From NCBI RefSeq assembly GCF_005405425.1, contig NZ_BJEA01000001.1, positions 124,001 through 188,000 on the forward strand: a stretch of 64,000 nucleotides of DNA, read 5' to 3'. Under the pieces are notes generated by a model. The model saw only the letters and a list, made by a program, of their open reading frames with translations. It was not told where the DNA came from and searched no databases. This stretch comes from Lactiplantibacillus modestisalitolerans (GTDB lineage: Bacteria; Bacillota; Bacilli; Lactobacillales; Lactobacillaceae). The translations under genes were made by a program, and so were the position numbers. Shown piece after piece: positions 42,363 through 51,184 of the stretch. How positions within the stretch are numbered: position 1 is the first letter of the stretch; the number at the start of each line of letters is the position of its first letter.

Positions 42363-43231
42363 GCGGTCGCCCGGCGTAAACGCGCCTTACCCTTAAATAA
42401 AGTTGGTAGTAACGCTTGCTTGGGTGAAACGACAAAGGAAATCCCGAACAACCCGGCCGCAACCAGTACAATCGCGGGCCCCGACGCCCAGTTAAACGTG
42501 TAACTGAAGTATAGCCCCACTACGGAGCTGATTGCGCCTAACGTAGCGGCTAATCCCAACATCACGGCTAACCGATCCGTCCATAGAAAGGCAGTGGCAG
42601 CCGGTGTAATTAACATTGCGACTACCAGGATAATCCCGACGGTTTGCAGCGCGGAGACCGTTACGAGTGTCAGCACTAGCATTAACGCGTAATGCAGAAT
42701 TTGAACGCGGAAACCGTACGTTTGGGCAAAGGTGGGGTCAAACGACGTAATTAGTAACTCCTTATAGAAGAACACGACGAATAGAATCACCAGCCCTAAT
42801 ACGACCGTGGTCGTCATCATATCAGTATCACTAACGGCCAAAATATTCCCAAACAAAATATGGTGTAAGTTGGTCGAACTTTCAGCTAACGAAATGAGGA
42901 TAAACCCAAGTGCGTAGAAGGCGCTAAAAACGACCCCAATTGACGTATCGGTTTTAATTTTACTGCGACTCGCCACCAGTCCAATTAGCCCGGCAGCCAA
43001 AATGCCGAAAATGGAAGCTCCAATCATCACGTTGATTCCTAACATGTAGGCTACCGCGACCCCGGGAAGCACCGCGTGGGAGATGGCGTCGCCCATCATC
43101 GACATTCCCCGTAAAATAATAAAACTACCAATCATGCCGGACATGATTCCAACCATAATGGCGGTAATCAAAGCACTCTGTAAAAAATCATAGCGACCAA
43201 GCGCGGTCACAAAAGTTGTCACTGAATTCAT
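42359..43231 (-). CDS. Manganese-type ABC transporter permease
   Basis: 290 aa with eight or nine membrane helices, ABC-3 family. GSFIILRGMSMMGDAISHAVLPGVAVAYMLG contains the coupling-helix region typical of Mn/Zn permeases. Overlaps its neighbours by four bases (ATGA) on both sides. Confidence 0.9.
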   Translation of the reverse strand: MNSVTTFVTALGRYDFLQSALITAIMVGIMSGMIGSFIILRGMSMMGDAISHAVLPGVAVAYMLGINVMIGASIFGILAAGLIGLVASRSKIKTDTSIGVVFSAFYALGFILISLAESSTNLHHILFGNILAVSDTDMMTTTVVLGLVILFVVFFYKELLITSFDPTFAQTYGFRVQILHYALMLVLTLVTVSALQTVGIILVVAMLITPAATAFLWTDRLAVMLGLAATLGAISSVVGLYFSYTFNWASGPAIVLVAAGLFGISFVVSPKQALLPTLFKGKARLRRATA

Positions 43232-43968
43232 GCTTGCGCACCCCCCTGAGCAAATAGGACTGCCGAGAGATCGGCACTAAACGTTCGTTCAATATTCGTC
43301 GGTGTATACACGTCGGCCACCGGCCCATAATCCACAATGCCGTGGTTTAAAATCACGAGGTCGTCAAAGTAGCGCGACACCTTGTTTAAGTCGTGATGCA
43401 CGACGATAATCGTCTTACCCGCATCCCGCCAGCCGTGCAGGATTGCCATAATGGCAGTTTCGCTTTGGAGGTCAATTCCCACGAACGGCTCGTCTAAAAT
43501 AATCAGGTCGGCTTTTTGTAAGATTGCCCGGGCAACGAAAACCCGTTGAAGCTGACCCCCTGAAAGCTGGCCAATTTGCCGGTCCGCAAACTCCGCCAGG
43601 TCGACCTGCTTTAAAGCCTCCAGGCAGCGTTTACGGTCAGCCTTACTTGGTTGCCGGAAAAGGCCTAACCGTCCGTAGGTCCCAGTCAAAACGACGTCAA
43701 AAACGTTGATTGGAAAGGTCAAATCTAAGTCTTTGCGCTGTTCCACGTAAGCAATTTGTTTTTGAAATTGTTTTAACGTATGACCATTAAACGTGACCGT
43801 TCCAGTTTGCGTCTTAATCAAGCCTAACATGGCCTTGATTAAAGTTGATTTTCCCGCACCGTTGGGGCCAATGATTCCAGTAATTTTGCCGGCGTTAAAG
43901 TTAACGGCAACATCAGTAAAGACTGGTGTGTCACTGTATGCCACGGTGAGGTTTTGTACTTCTAACAT
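43228..43968 (-). CDS. Manganese-type ABC transporter ATP-binding protein
   Basis: 246 aa ATPase: Walker A GPNGAGKST, Q-loop YVEQRKDLDLTFP, signature LSGGQLQRVFVARA, Walker B LIILDEPFVGID and switch His in VVHHD. ATG at 43968 with GGAGG eight bases upstream. First gene of the ATPase-permease-binding protein operon. Confidence 0.92.
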   Translation of the reverse strand: MLEVQNLTVAYSDTPVFTDVAVNFNAGKITGIIGPNGAGKSTLIKAMLGLIKTQTGTVTFNGHTLKQFQKQIAYVEQRKDLDLTFPINVFDVVLTGTYGRLGLFRQPSKADRKRCLEALKQVDLAEFADRQIGQLSGGQLQRVFVARAILQKADLIILDEPFVGIDLQSETAIMAILHGWRDAGKTIIVVHHDLNKVSRYFDDLVILNHGIVDYGPVADVYTPTNIERTFSADLSAVLFAQGGAQA

Positions 43969-44017
43969 TCAAAGTTCCTCCGTTCATCGCGGTTGTCGGT
44001 ATTTTAGTTCTGACCTC

Positions 44018-44071
44018 ATCATAACGGATAATTAACATTTATGCAAATAATTTTTAGGCTTAGTTAACTTT
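44018..44071 (-). promoter_or_regulatory. Promoter and candidate manganese-regulator operator
   Basis: On the minus strand TTGCAT (44041-44046) and TATGAT (44018-44023) are 17 bases apart. A 22-base site at 44050-44071, just upstream of the -35 box, contains AGTTAACTAAGCCTAA and matches about 15 of 22 positions of the streptococcal ScaR/SloR manganese box. Assignment to a DtxR-family (MntR-like) regulator is an inference. Confidence 0.5.
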
Positions 44072-44119
44072 TTTATATTTACACTTGAAGTAAGCCTTAT
44101 CTTACTATTACTATAAGCA

Positions 44120-44151
44120 AAAAAAGGCTGAGACGGCCGTCCCAACCTTTA
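44120..44151 (-). terminator. Terminator after the small membrane protein gene
   Basis: Near-palindromic GGGACGGCCGTCTC stem with flanking AAGG/CCTT pairs, followed on the minus strand by seven T. It is 100 bases past the stop at 44252. Confidence 0.65.
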
Positions 44152-44251
44152 CACTGATTGTAGCCTGCACCGTCGCCAAACGGGTGCTCAACTGACCCCG
44201 GCGCCCAAACCGCAAGCCCGTCACGCACCCGCATCCTTTCAGACCCCACAC

Positions 44252-44647
44252 TTAATGCCGTAGCGTTTTAACGCCCAGTACAATTAACCACGGGATGGCC
44301 AGTAACAGTAACCCCCAGCGCTTCAGTCCAACTTGAATGAGACCAAAGCCTCCGACCTCGCGCACGACCGCGCCGAGTGACGCTTGTTCGGTCGCTGGTT
44401 CCCGCGGAGCGCGTTTATCGGGATCCGTCATTTGTTTCACGTATGGGGGTTGGTAGTCGTCCATGCTACGGGTGATACCGAGTTGGGGCCGTCGATGTAG
44501 CAGCCACGGGTAAGCCAGCCAGTAGCCAACGGAGAGGTAGACTACCCAGACCCACCAGGTCAGACCCTGAAACGGACTAACGAAGTACAGGCTAATCAGG
44601 TACCCCGGGAGTCCTAAGCAATATTCCGTTAATAATCGTTTTATCAT
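44252..44647 (-). CDS. Small membrane protein of unknown function
   Basis: 131 aa with membrane segments at about residues 12-27, 32-49 and 110-127 and a charged, proline-containing middle (SMDDYQPPYVKQMTDPDKRAPREPATEQAS). No family recognised. ATG at 44647 has GAGG eight bases upstream; an ATG at 44653 is too close to it, and the ORF start at 44719 has none. Stands alone between the metal transporter and a repeat. Confidence 0.6.
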   Translation of the reverse strand: MIKRLLTEYCLGLPGYLISLYFVSPFQGLTWWVWVVYLSVGYWLAYPWLLHRRPQLGITRSMDDYQPPYVKQMTDPDKRAPREPATEQASLGAVVREVGGFGLIQVGLKRWGLLLLAIPWLIVLGVKTLRH

Positions 44648-44804
44648 TTTCATTACCTCGTTTATGCCATGATACCCTGAATAAGGGGTTGGAACAAGGC
44701 GCTTCCAGAACGCCATCAACCTGAAAATGATTTGCGTAACGTTCCGTTAGTCGGCCAACATTCACATAGCCCTCCACAGGTTCTTAGCTATTTCAACTAT
44801 CCCT

Positions 44805-45178
44805 GTACCAACTTGTGTTGATCCTGCCGCCAGCAGCGGGTGTCACCGGGTGGCTGGAACACTGCGGGCATCGATTTGAGCTCACTCAGAAAACCGCTGA
44901 GCAATCTCAAATTCGAGCCTTATTCTAAGTCGGAAGCACCCCACTTCCGACCAAGAATAATTTCGCAGTTGAGCCATGGTGACACCCGCTACTGGCTAGA
45001 TTAGCCTTAATACGAGGTTTTGCGGCGTACTTTAGTCAGTCTCAATTGATAAAACCAATTCTATGGAACGTTTACTAAGTTAAGTGCAAACTTACTCGTT
45101 ATTTTGTAGTCACAGTAAGTTTGTTCCGAATCCAACTGAATGCCTTTTTACCAAACCAACACTAGCAACCATAGCATC
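44805..45178 (-). repeat. Dispersed structured repeat, copy B (core 44829-44996)
   Basis: Inverted copy of the element at 7180-7545. The 168-bp core matches at 157 positions and has the same length. P1 pairs 44829-44847 with 44978-44996, with one G-U on the minus strand. The 11 differences fall in loops, junctions and internal loops or keep stem pairing, including two covarying pairs. Weaker similarity continues to about 45178. It occupies the gap between rpsI and the small membrane protein gene. Confidence 0.8.
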
Positions 45179-45236
45179 CTTGAAGCGAACCCTTTAAATC
45201 ACAACCATGTGGTTTTTTTGTGGTTTTTTTCTAACA

Positions 45237-45268
45237 AAAAAGCACCCATCCGAAGATAAGTGCTTTTT
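45237..45268 (-). terminator. rplM-rpsI terminator
   Basis: AAAAAGCAC and GTGCTTTTT flank a 14-base loop; a T-run continues on the minus strand, 46 bases past the rpsI stop. Confidence 0.88.
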
Positions 45269-45313
45269 CGATATAGCCAGAAAATGTTGATATAACAACG
45301 ATTTCTAAAAATA

Positions 45314-45706
45314 TTAACGCTTTGAGAATTGTGAAGCTTTCCGGGCTTTCTTCAAACCTGGCTTCTTCCGTTCCTTCATCCGAGCGTCACGGGTCAAGAG
45401 ACCTGCGCGCTTCAAAGGTGTCCGGAAGTCAGGATCAACTTCGAGCAATGCCCGTGCAATCCCATGACGAGTTGCGCCGGCTTGACCATGGAAGCCACCA
45501 CCATTAACGTTAACTAAAACATCGTATTGATCAGTCGTTTCAGTAACTTCGAATGGTTGTAACAATTCTTTACGAATATCTGCAAATGGAATGTAGTCTT
45601 CAACAGACTTGTCATTCATAACAATTTTACCAGAACCTGGTACTAAACGTACGCGGGCTACTGAATCTTTACGACGGCCTGTGCCGCGATATTGTACTTG
45701 AGCCAA
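45314..45706 (-). CDS. rpsI: 30S ribosomal protein S9 (uS9)
   Basis: 130 aa, full length. Starts [23 protein letters not shown] and ends with the invariant basic [12 protein letters not shown] tail that reaches the P-site tRNA. Thirteen bases after rplM, with GGAGG upstream. Confidence 0.98.
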   Translation of the reverse strand: MAQVQYRGTGRRKDSVARVRLVPGSGKIVMNDKSVEDYIPFADIRKELLQPFEVTETTDQYDVLVNVNGGGFHGQAGATRHGIARALLEVDPDFRTPLKRAGLLTRDARMKERKKPGLKKARKASQFSKR

Positions 45707-45719
45707 TGTAGTTTCCTCC

Positions 45720-46163
45720 TTAGATTAAGTTAGTGATATCCAAAACTTCAGGCTTTTGCGCTTGTTGCGTATGTTCTGCACCAGCATAAACATGCAACTT
45801 CAAGCCCATCTTGTGGCCTAAAGAGTTGTGAGGAAGCATACCTTTAACTGAAGTTTCAATCAATTTAGTGGGTTCCTTAGCTAAGAAGTCACCGGCAGTC
45901 CGTTCCTTTAAACCACCAGCATAAGCTGAATGATGATAGTAAATCTTCCGTTCAGCTTTCTTCCCAGTTAAAGCGACCTTGCTTGCATTAATAACGATTA
46001 CGTTGTCACCAGTATCTACGTTAGGGGTAAATACGGGCTTGTTCTTACCACGCAAGATTGATGCGACGACCGTTGAGAGACGACCCAAAGGTACATCGGT
46101 AGCATCAACTACGAACCACTTACGATCAATTTCACCTGGTTTAGCCATATATGTTGTACGCAC
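45720..46163 (-). CDS. rplM: 50S ribosomal protein L13 (uL13)
   Basis: 147 aa, the usual bacillar length. [36 protein letters not shown] and [22 protein letters not shown] are L13 signatures. The start is GTG at 46163 with GGAGG eight bases upstream; the ORF extension to 46202 covers the leader and is not coding. Confidence 0.97.
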   Translation of the reverse strand: MRTTYMAKPGEIDRKWFVVDATDVPLGRLSTVVASILRGKNKPVFTPNVDTGDNVIVINASKVALTGKKAERKIYYHHSAYAGGLKERTAGDFLAKEPTKLIETSVKGMLPHNSLGHKMGLKLHVYAGAEHTQQAQKPEVLDITNLI

Positions 46164-46275
46164 GTTGTGTTCCTCCATTTTCTGTGTTTGTTTGACACTC
46201 AATAAGATTTCCGGGGCTTATCGTGGGGCAAACAATACCAACGATTAGTTTACCGAACTTCTCATCAGAAGTCAA
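46164..46275 (-). promoter_or_regulatory. rplM promoter and L13-leader-like hairpin
   Basis: TTGACT (46270-46275) and TAAACT (46247-46252) are 17 bases apart on the minus strand and overlap the truA stop. The ~77-base leader folds into a long hairpin: GTTTG with CAAAC, CAC with GTG and GATAAG with CTTATT. Autoregulatory L13 leaders are known in Bacilli; the identity is inferred from position and shape. Confidence 0.55.
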
Positions 46276-47060
46276 TCATTTCTTAAATCAGTTGCAAGTT
46301 CTTGAGCATCATAATAGACCTTTTTCATGTATAAACCGGACGCAGGCGCAGTGCCGCGGGCTTGTTCCCGGTCCTTGGCAGCAAGTAGTGCCGGGATGCA
46401 GTCGACGGGACGCCGACCCTGACCAATTTCCATTAAAACCGCAACCATGATTCGGACCTGGTTGTACAAAAAGCCGCTACCACAAAATTCGAACTGAATT
46501 TCGTTTTCGTCAGGTAACGCCCAGGCCTTCGCCTCGTAAATCTCGCGCACGTGGTCGTGCACTTGCGACCCCGACGCAACGAAGGTGGAAAAATCGTGCC
46601 GCCCCTCTAAGTCGTGAATCGCTTGTTGAATGCGATCAATGTCGGCCTGAAACTTAAAATGGCCGGTATAGTCCCGCTTGAACGGATCAACGAATTCGTT
46701 TTGGTACGCTCGGTACCAATAACGCTTCCCCACCGTATCGTAGCGGGCGTGAAAAGTTGCCGGTACGATTTCAACTTGCTTGATCAAGGTGTCCATCGGC
46801 AGCAAACTATTTAGACCGCGACGAACGCCTTCGGGATGGATTTCCTTTGGTAAATCAAAGTGAATCGTCTGACCGAAGGCGTGCACGCCGGCATCCGTCC
46901 GCCCCGCCCCGTAAACCACGATCGGCGGTTGCGGATCCTTAGCCATTTTATTCACGGCCCGACTAAAAACTTGCTCGACCGTCCGTTGGTGCGGTTGGCG
47001 CTGAAAACCGGCAAAGTTGGTGCCGTCGTATGCTAAAACTACTTTATATCTGGTTGTCAC
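46272..47060 (-). CDS. truA: tRNA pseudouridine(38-40) synthase
   Basis: 262 aa. Catalytic Asp in GAGRTDAGVHA near residue 56; AYDGTNFAGFQRQP at the N-terminus and FCGSGFLYNQVRIMV in the C-terminal half are diagnostic. GTG at 47060 has GGAGG five bases upstream; ATG at 47072 lies before that site. Sits between ecfT and rplM as in most Bacilli. Confidence 0.95.
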   Translation of the reverse strand: MTTRYKVVLAYDGTNFAGFQRQPHQRTVEQVFSRAVNKMAKDPQPPIVVYGAGRTDAGVHAFGQTIHFDLPKEIHPEGVRRGLNSLLPMDTLIKQVEIVPATFHARYDTVGKRYWYRAYQNEFVDPFKRDYTGHFKFQADIDRIQQAIHDLEGRHDFSTFVASGSQVHDHVREIYEAKAWALPDENEIQFEFCGSGFLYNQVRIMVAVLMEIGQGRRPVDCIPALLAAKDREQARGTAPASGLYMKKVYYDAQELATDLRND

Positions 47061-47121
47061 ATTTGCCTCCATCAGTCAAAAAGGTTGGCCGTGCCCACCG
47101 GCCCGACCAACTCTACTAAAT

Positions 47122-47922
47122 TTACGCGCGTAAGTAAACCAAAACGCCCGTCAAAATGACAAAAATTACGGTCGCCCAAGTGTCGCGGTTGTGCCACTTT
47201 AACACCCGGAACTTACTCCGACCTTCACCGCCTTGGTAACCGCGGGCTTCCATCGCCGTCGCCAAATCTTCGGCCCGGTTAAACGAGCTCACGAAAAGTG
47301 GAATCAGTAACGGCACGACGGCTCGCATTTGTTGAAAGATGTTACCTTCACCAAAATCGACCCCGCGGGCCCGCTGCGCGTTCATAATCTTTTCCGTTTC
47401 GTCCATTAAGGTTGGCACAAAACGGAGCGCAATCGATAACATTAACGCCACTTCGTAAACCGGAAAACGGACCGCCTTTAGCGGCATCAAAATGTACTCA
47501 ATCGCGTCGGACAATTCCAACGGTGGCGTCGTTAACGTCAGCAAAGTCGACATAAAGATGATCAACACGAAGCGGCAAAAAATGTAGACCCCATTGATTA
47601 GCCCGAACTGACTGATCGTAATGATGCCCCACTTCCAGTAGACCTGCCCGCCGCCGGAACTAAACAGTACCTGCAAAATGACGGTGAACAGGATCAGCCA
47701 AATCAGCGGTTTCACCCCGTTGATGAAGAAAGACCACTTTACGCCTGAAAGGGCGATCGCCGCAAACGTAAAGGCGAACAACACAACGTAGGTCGGCCAA
47801 TTATTAGCAATGAAGATAATTCCAATGAAATAAAAACTCAATAGTAGTTTGGCCCGCGGGTCCATCCGATGAATCACCGAATTTCCCGGAATAAAGCGCC
47901 CAAAAATCAGCTTGCTCATCAT
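47122..47922 (-). CDS. ecfT: Energy-coupling factor transporter transmembrane protein
   Basis: 266 aa with four to five membrane helices and the two cytoplasmic coupling helices; the ARG motifs are visible as [11 protein letters not shown] and [11 protein letters not shown], which dock onto the ATPases. Start ATG at 47922 overlaps ecfA2 by four bases. Shared module for several vitamin S components, for example the one at 23351-23929. Confidence 0.94.
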   Translation of the reverse strand: MMSKLIFGRFIPGNSVIHRMDPRAKLLLSFYFIGIIFIANNWPTYVVLFAFTFAAIALSGVKWSFFINGVKPLIWLILFTVILQVLFSSGGGQVYWKWGIITISQFGLINGVYIFCRFVLIIFMSTLLTLTTPPLELSDAIEYILMPLKAVRFPVYEVALMLSIALRFVPTLMDETEKIMNAQRARGVDFGEGNIFQQMRAVVPLLIPLFVSSFNRAEDLATAMEARGYQGGEGRSKFRVLKWHNRDTWATVIFVILTGVLVYLRA

Positions 47923-48800
47923 TTAGCCGGGTCACCCCCAAACGCTTGTGGTGGTAACTGGGCGGCAATCTCCTCCGCCAATTCGTCTTCGGTTAAGGGC
48001 AACTGTTTGAATTGCCACCCAGCCGCCTGGAGTTCGTGCGCAAAGGCCGTCGTTTTCGGCAGCCCCAGCTGGTGTTTGACCAGCCACTGGGGGTCCTTAA
48101 AAATTTCACGCGGCGTGCCGGTCTTAACGACCTGACCGCGGTCCATCACAATCACGTTATCGGCGTAGTTGGCAACGTCGTCCATTTGATGCGTAACCAA
48201 CACAACGGTTAAATCACGCTCATGACGCAAGCGGGCAAACATTTCCATCATTTCGAGCCGCCCCTGCGGATCAAGTCCGGCAGTGGGTTCATCCAGTACT
48301 AGGACGTCGGGTTGCATCGCTAACACGCCGGCAATTGCCACCCGGCGCATCTGCCCACCGGACAAATCAAACGGTGACCGCGTTAATAACGCTCGGTCTA
48401 AGCCGACGAGGGCTAACATCTGCTCCGCGATCTGCATTGCTTCTGCTTCCGACTTACCAAAGTTTTGCGGTCCAAACGCAATGTCCTTAGCAACGGTTTC
48501 TTCAAATAACTGACTTTCAGGAAACTGAAAAACGATCCCGACGTGTTGCCGCAAGCGTTTCAGGTCCTTGTTACTGGTTTCGGGCGTAATGACCCGTTTC
48601 CCAATCGTGACCGTCCCCTTCGTCGGCTTTAGGAGCGCATTTAAGTGCTGAAGTAACGTCGACTTACCACTCCCAGTGTGGCCAATTAAGGCCGTGTAGG
48701 AGCCGGTCGGAATCGTCACGTTAATGTCCGTCAGCGCCTTCGTTTCAAACGGCGTCCCGGGTTGGTAGGTGAAATCTACTTGTTTGAACGTAATTGCCAT
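47919..48800 (-). CDS. ecfA2: Energy-coupling factor transporter ATPase 2
   Basis: 293 aa. Walker [11 protein letters not shown]-loop [14 protein letters not shown], signature [14 protein letters not shown] and Walker [13 protein letters not shown]. Pairs with EcfA1. Overlaps ecfA1 by 25 bases and ecfT by four. Confidence 0.95.
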   Translation of the reverse strand: MAITFKQVDFTYQPGTPFETKALTDINVTIPTGSYTALIGHTGSGKSTLLQHLNALLKPTKGTVTIGKRVITPETSNKDLKRLRQHVGIVFQFPESQLFEETVAKDIAFGPQNFGKSEAEAMQIAEQMLALVGLDRALLTRSPFDLSGGQMRRVAIAGVLAMQPDVLVLDEPTAGLDPQGRLEMMEMFARLRHERDLTVVLVTHQMDDVANYADNVIVMDRGQVVKTGTPREIFKDPQWLVKHQLGLPKTTAFAHELQAAGWQFKQLPLTEDELAEEIAAQLPPQAFGGDPAK

Positions 48801-49618
48801 AACCAGTCCGCCATTCCTTTCTCCGTTAAGTAACTTGTTGGCACCTGCACCCCTTGGCGCTTCAACGCCGCTTTGAGCCGTTCGGCGTAGGGCATGTCCA
48901 GGCCCAAGTTAATGAGCGCTTCCCCGTGCGCAAAAATTTCAGCCGGGGTGCCGGCCTCTTCTAAGTGGCCGTCGTTAATCACAAGAATGCGGTTTGCGCT
49001 AGCCGCTTCGTCAATGTCGTGGGTAATTGAGAGCACGGTGAGTTCGCTGTTCGCTTTCATCGCGCGGATCGTTTGCAACACTTCGGCGCGGCCCTGCGGA
49101 TCCAACATCGAAGTCGCTTCATCTAAAATCAGGATGCGCGGTCGGGCCGCAATCATGCCAGCCAGCGCCACCCGCTGTTTTTGACCACCGGACAAGCGCG
49201 CCGGCTCCCGGGTCGCGAAATCCTGCATGTTCACTTGTTTTAAGGCTTGCGCCACCCGCGTCAGCATTTCATCCCTGGGAATCCCCTGATTTTCTAAGCT
49301 AAACGCCACGTCATCCTCAACGGTAGCCCCCACAAACTGGTTATCTGGATTTTGGAAAACCATCCCGATTTGCCGGCGAACGTCCCAAACAGTTTCAGCT
49401 GATAGCACCTGACCGGCAACCGTAATCGTTCCCGATTCGGGCGCTAACAGACCGTTCAAGTTTTTTGCCAAGGTCGACTTACCGGAGCCGTTATGGCCGA
49501 CGACTGCGACCCACTCGCCCGGCGCCACGCTAAATGAAATGTCAGTTAACGTCAGCTGGTCGGCGGCTTGCTGCGGGTAGCGATAGTTCAAATGTTCCAC
49601 GTCGATAATCGGACTCAC
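48776..49618 (-). CDS. ecfA1: Energy-coupling factor transporter ATPase 1
   Basis: 280 aa. Walker [11 protein letters not shown]-loop [14 protein letters not shown], signature [15 protein letters not shown] and Walker [13 protein letters not shown], the DNQFVG pattern typical of EcfA1. GTG start at 49618 with GAGGGA about five bases upstream. Only 50 bases separate it from fmnB and no terminator is seen, so fmnB-ecfA1-ecfA2-ecfT-truA may share a transcript. Confidence 0.95.
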   Translation of the reverse strand: MSPIIDVEHLNYRYPQQAADQLTLTDISFSVAPGEWVAVVGHNGSGKSTLAKNLNGLLAPESGTITVAGQVLSAETVWDVRRQIGMVFQNPDNQFVGATVEDDVAFSLENQGIPRDEMLTRVAQALKQVNMQDFATREPARLSGGQKQRVALAGMIAARPRILILDEATSMLDPQGRAEVLQTIRAMKANSELTVLSITHDIDEAASANRILVINDGHLEEAGTPAEIFAHGEALINLGLDMPYAERLKAALKRQGVQVPTSYLTEKGMADWLWQLRSNK

Positions 49619-49668
49619 AATCGTCCCTCATTTCCTTAAATTGATGGTTCTAATAATACCATATCTCA

Positions 49669-50781
49669 CTATTTCAAATCACTAGTCGGACCGTATTTAT
49701 AGCCATTATCACCAAATAACGTGAACTTATCCTTCAAATTATTGGAAACGTAGACCTTCTTATCCTTCGTAATGAAGATTGCGCCGATGCCCTGGTCAGC
49801 CTTACCGTTAATGTAACGCATTCCGGCTTTCAGCCCCTTATCAAAGGTCGCCGTTGACAGGGCGTCTCCGTCCATCGACTTCTTGGAGATGATTGAAACC
49901 CCCATCAAATTATTTTGATAAGGTGCCCCACTCTTCGGATCCATTAAGTGGCTATAAACCTTACCATTCTTCTTCAAGTAACGCTCGTAAATCCCGGAGG
50001 TCACAATTGACATGTTCTTAGTCGGAATCGAACCAATTGCGGTTCCCCGCGAGGCATCCGGATCTTGAATGCCGACGGTCCAGTTACCAGACTTAGTCCC
50101 CTTCGGACTATCCCCTAACACGTAGATGTTCCCACCTAAGTCGATGATGGCGGTTGAAACGCCGTGGTTCAAGAAATAGTCGCTAACTTGATCGGCCATG
50201 AAGCCCTTAGCAATCCCACCAAGGTCCAATTGCATGCCCTTTTCCTTCAGGTAAACGGTCCGTTTCTTGTCGTTCAGTTTAACCTTATGATAATCAACCA
50301 ACTTCAAGTTTTGATCAATTTCTTGCTGGGTCGGCACCTTCGCATCGGAAAAACCAATGTGCCACAACTGGGTGATCGGTCCAATCGCTAAATCGAAAGA
50401 ATCATCCGAATTCTTACTATAATAATAAGCTGCTTTGATCATCGGATAGATGTTTTTGCTGACCTTGACCGGGTGCTTACCAGCCGCCGCGTTAACCTTG
50501 TCAATTTCGGAGCCCTTACCGTTGACGGTAACCTGCTTCGCTTCTTTTTTGAGTAATTTAAAGGCGCCGTTCAGCACTTTCTTCTTATTCTTATTATAAA
50601 CTCGCAGTGTCACAACGGTCCCCATCATAAACTGGGTATCCTCATCCGGCGTTTGCACGACCTTCGTCGGTTTTGGCCGCTTGCTAGCTGCATTTTCCTT
50701 TTTTGAATTAACGCTACAAGCCGCCAAGGGTAGCACCAAAATGACGACCAGCATTAACTGAATCCATTTTTTCAGTTTCAT
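49669..50781 (-). CDS. fmnB: FAD:protein FMN transferase (ApbE family lipoprotein)
   Basis: 370 aa. Lipobox LAAC with Cys near residue 22 puts it on the outer membrane face. ApbE motifs: QFMMGTVVTLRVY, the FAD-binding LDLGGIAKGFMAD, LGGNIYVLGD, TSGIYERYL, HLMDPKSGAP and the metal site DGDALSTATF. It splits FAD and attaches FMN through phosphodiester to a Thr of target proteins; the obvious target is PplA, encoded directly upstream on the same strand with two acceptor motifs. AAGGGAAG precedes ATG 50781 by ten bases. Confidence 0.93.
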   Translation of the reverse strand: MKLKKWIQLMLVVILVLPLAACSVNSKKENAASKRPKPTKVVQTPDEDTQFMMGTVVTLRVYNKNKKKVLNGAFKLLKKEAKQVTVNGKGSEIDKVNAAAGKHPVKVSKNIYPMIKAAYYYSKNSDDSFDLAIGPITQLWHIGFSDAKVPTQQEIDQNLKLVDYHKVKLNDKKRTVYLKEKGMQLDLGGIAKGFMADQVSDYFLNHGVSTAIIDLGGNIYVLGDSPKGTKSGNWTVGIQDPDASRGTAIGSIPTKNMSIVTSGIYERYLKKNGKVYSHLMDPKSGAPYQNNLMGVSIISKKSMDGDALSTATFDKGLKAGMRYINGKADQGIGAIFITKDKKVYVSNNLKDKFTLFGDNGYKYGPTSDLK

Positions 50782-50817
50782 AAGCTGATAACTTCCCTTA
50801 AATTAAGTAATTTCACC

Positions 50818-51124
50818 CGTAATTATACCAAAATTTCACGTTGACCGGGTGAGTGAATCGAACAGCTTGGTTAAAACGCGGTGCCACGCACCGCTAACCC
50901 TAACCGCAATCCCGTAAATACGTGCGAACTATTTGTTAGTCGTTCTCCTAATGACCACATTCCATGGCTTAATTTGTGCACTAGCAACCATGCATCCGGC
51001 AACTTGGCAACGCTAACCGCCACCGTCGCATCCGCGTCACTGCCGATTGCGGTTAGAGCGCCCTTTTAACCGGCGCCGTATCTAAATCTGCCTTGTTAAC
51101 TAGCATACAAATCGCCCACATGAC
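50818..51124. other. Gene-free stretch between pplA and fmnB, with an inverted repeat
   Basis: About 300 bases without a supported ORF. It contains a perfect 12-base inverted repeat, 50900-50911 (CTAACCGCAATC) with 51045-51056, spanning 157 bases. There is no T-run. It may hold an fmnB promoter, but none is convincing. Confidence 0.5.
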
Positions 51125-51160
51125 AAGAAAGGACCTGCGGCAACGACGCCTCAGGTCCCT
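51125..51160 (-). terminator. pplA terminator
   Basis: GGACCTG and CAGGTCC flank a 14-base loop and are followed on the minus strand by TTTCTTG, about 25 bases past the pplA stop. Confidence 0.75.
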
Positions 51161-51184
51161 GAAAATTATATCAATGCTTAATGA

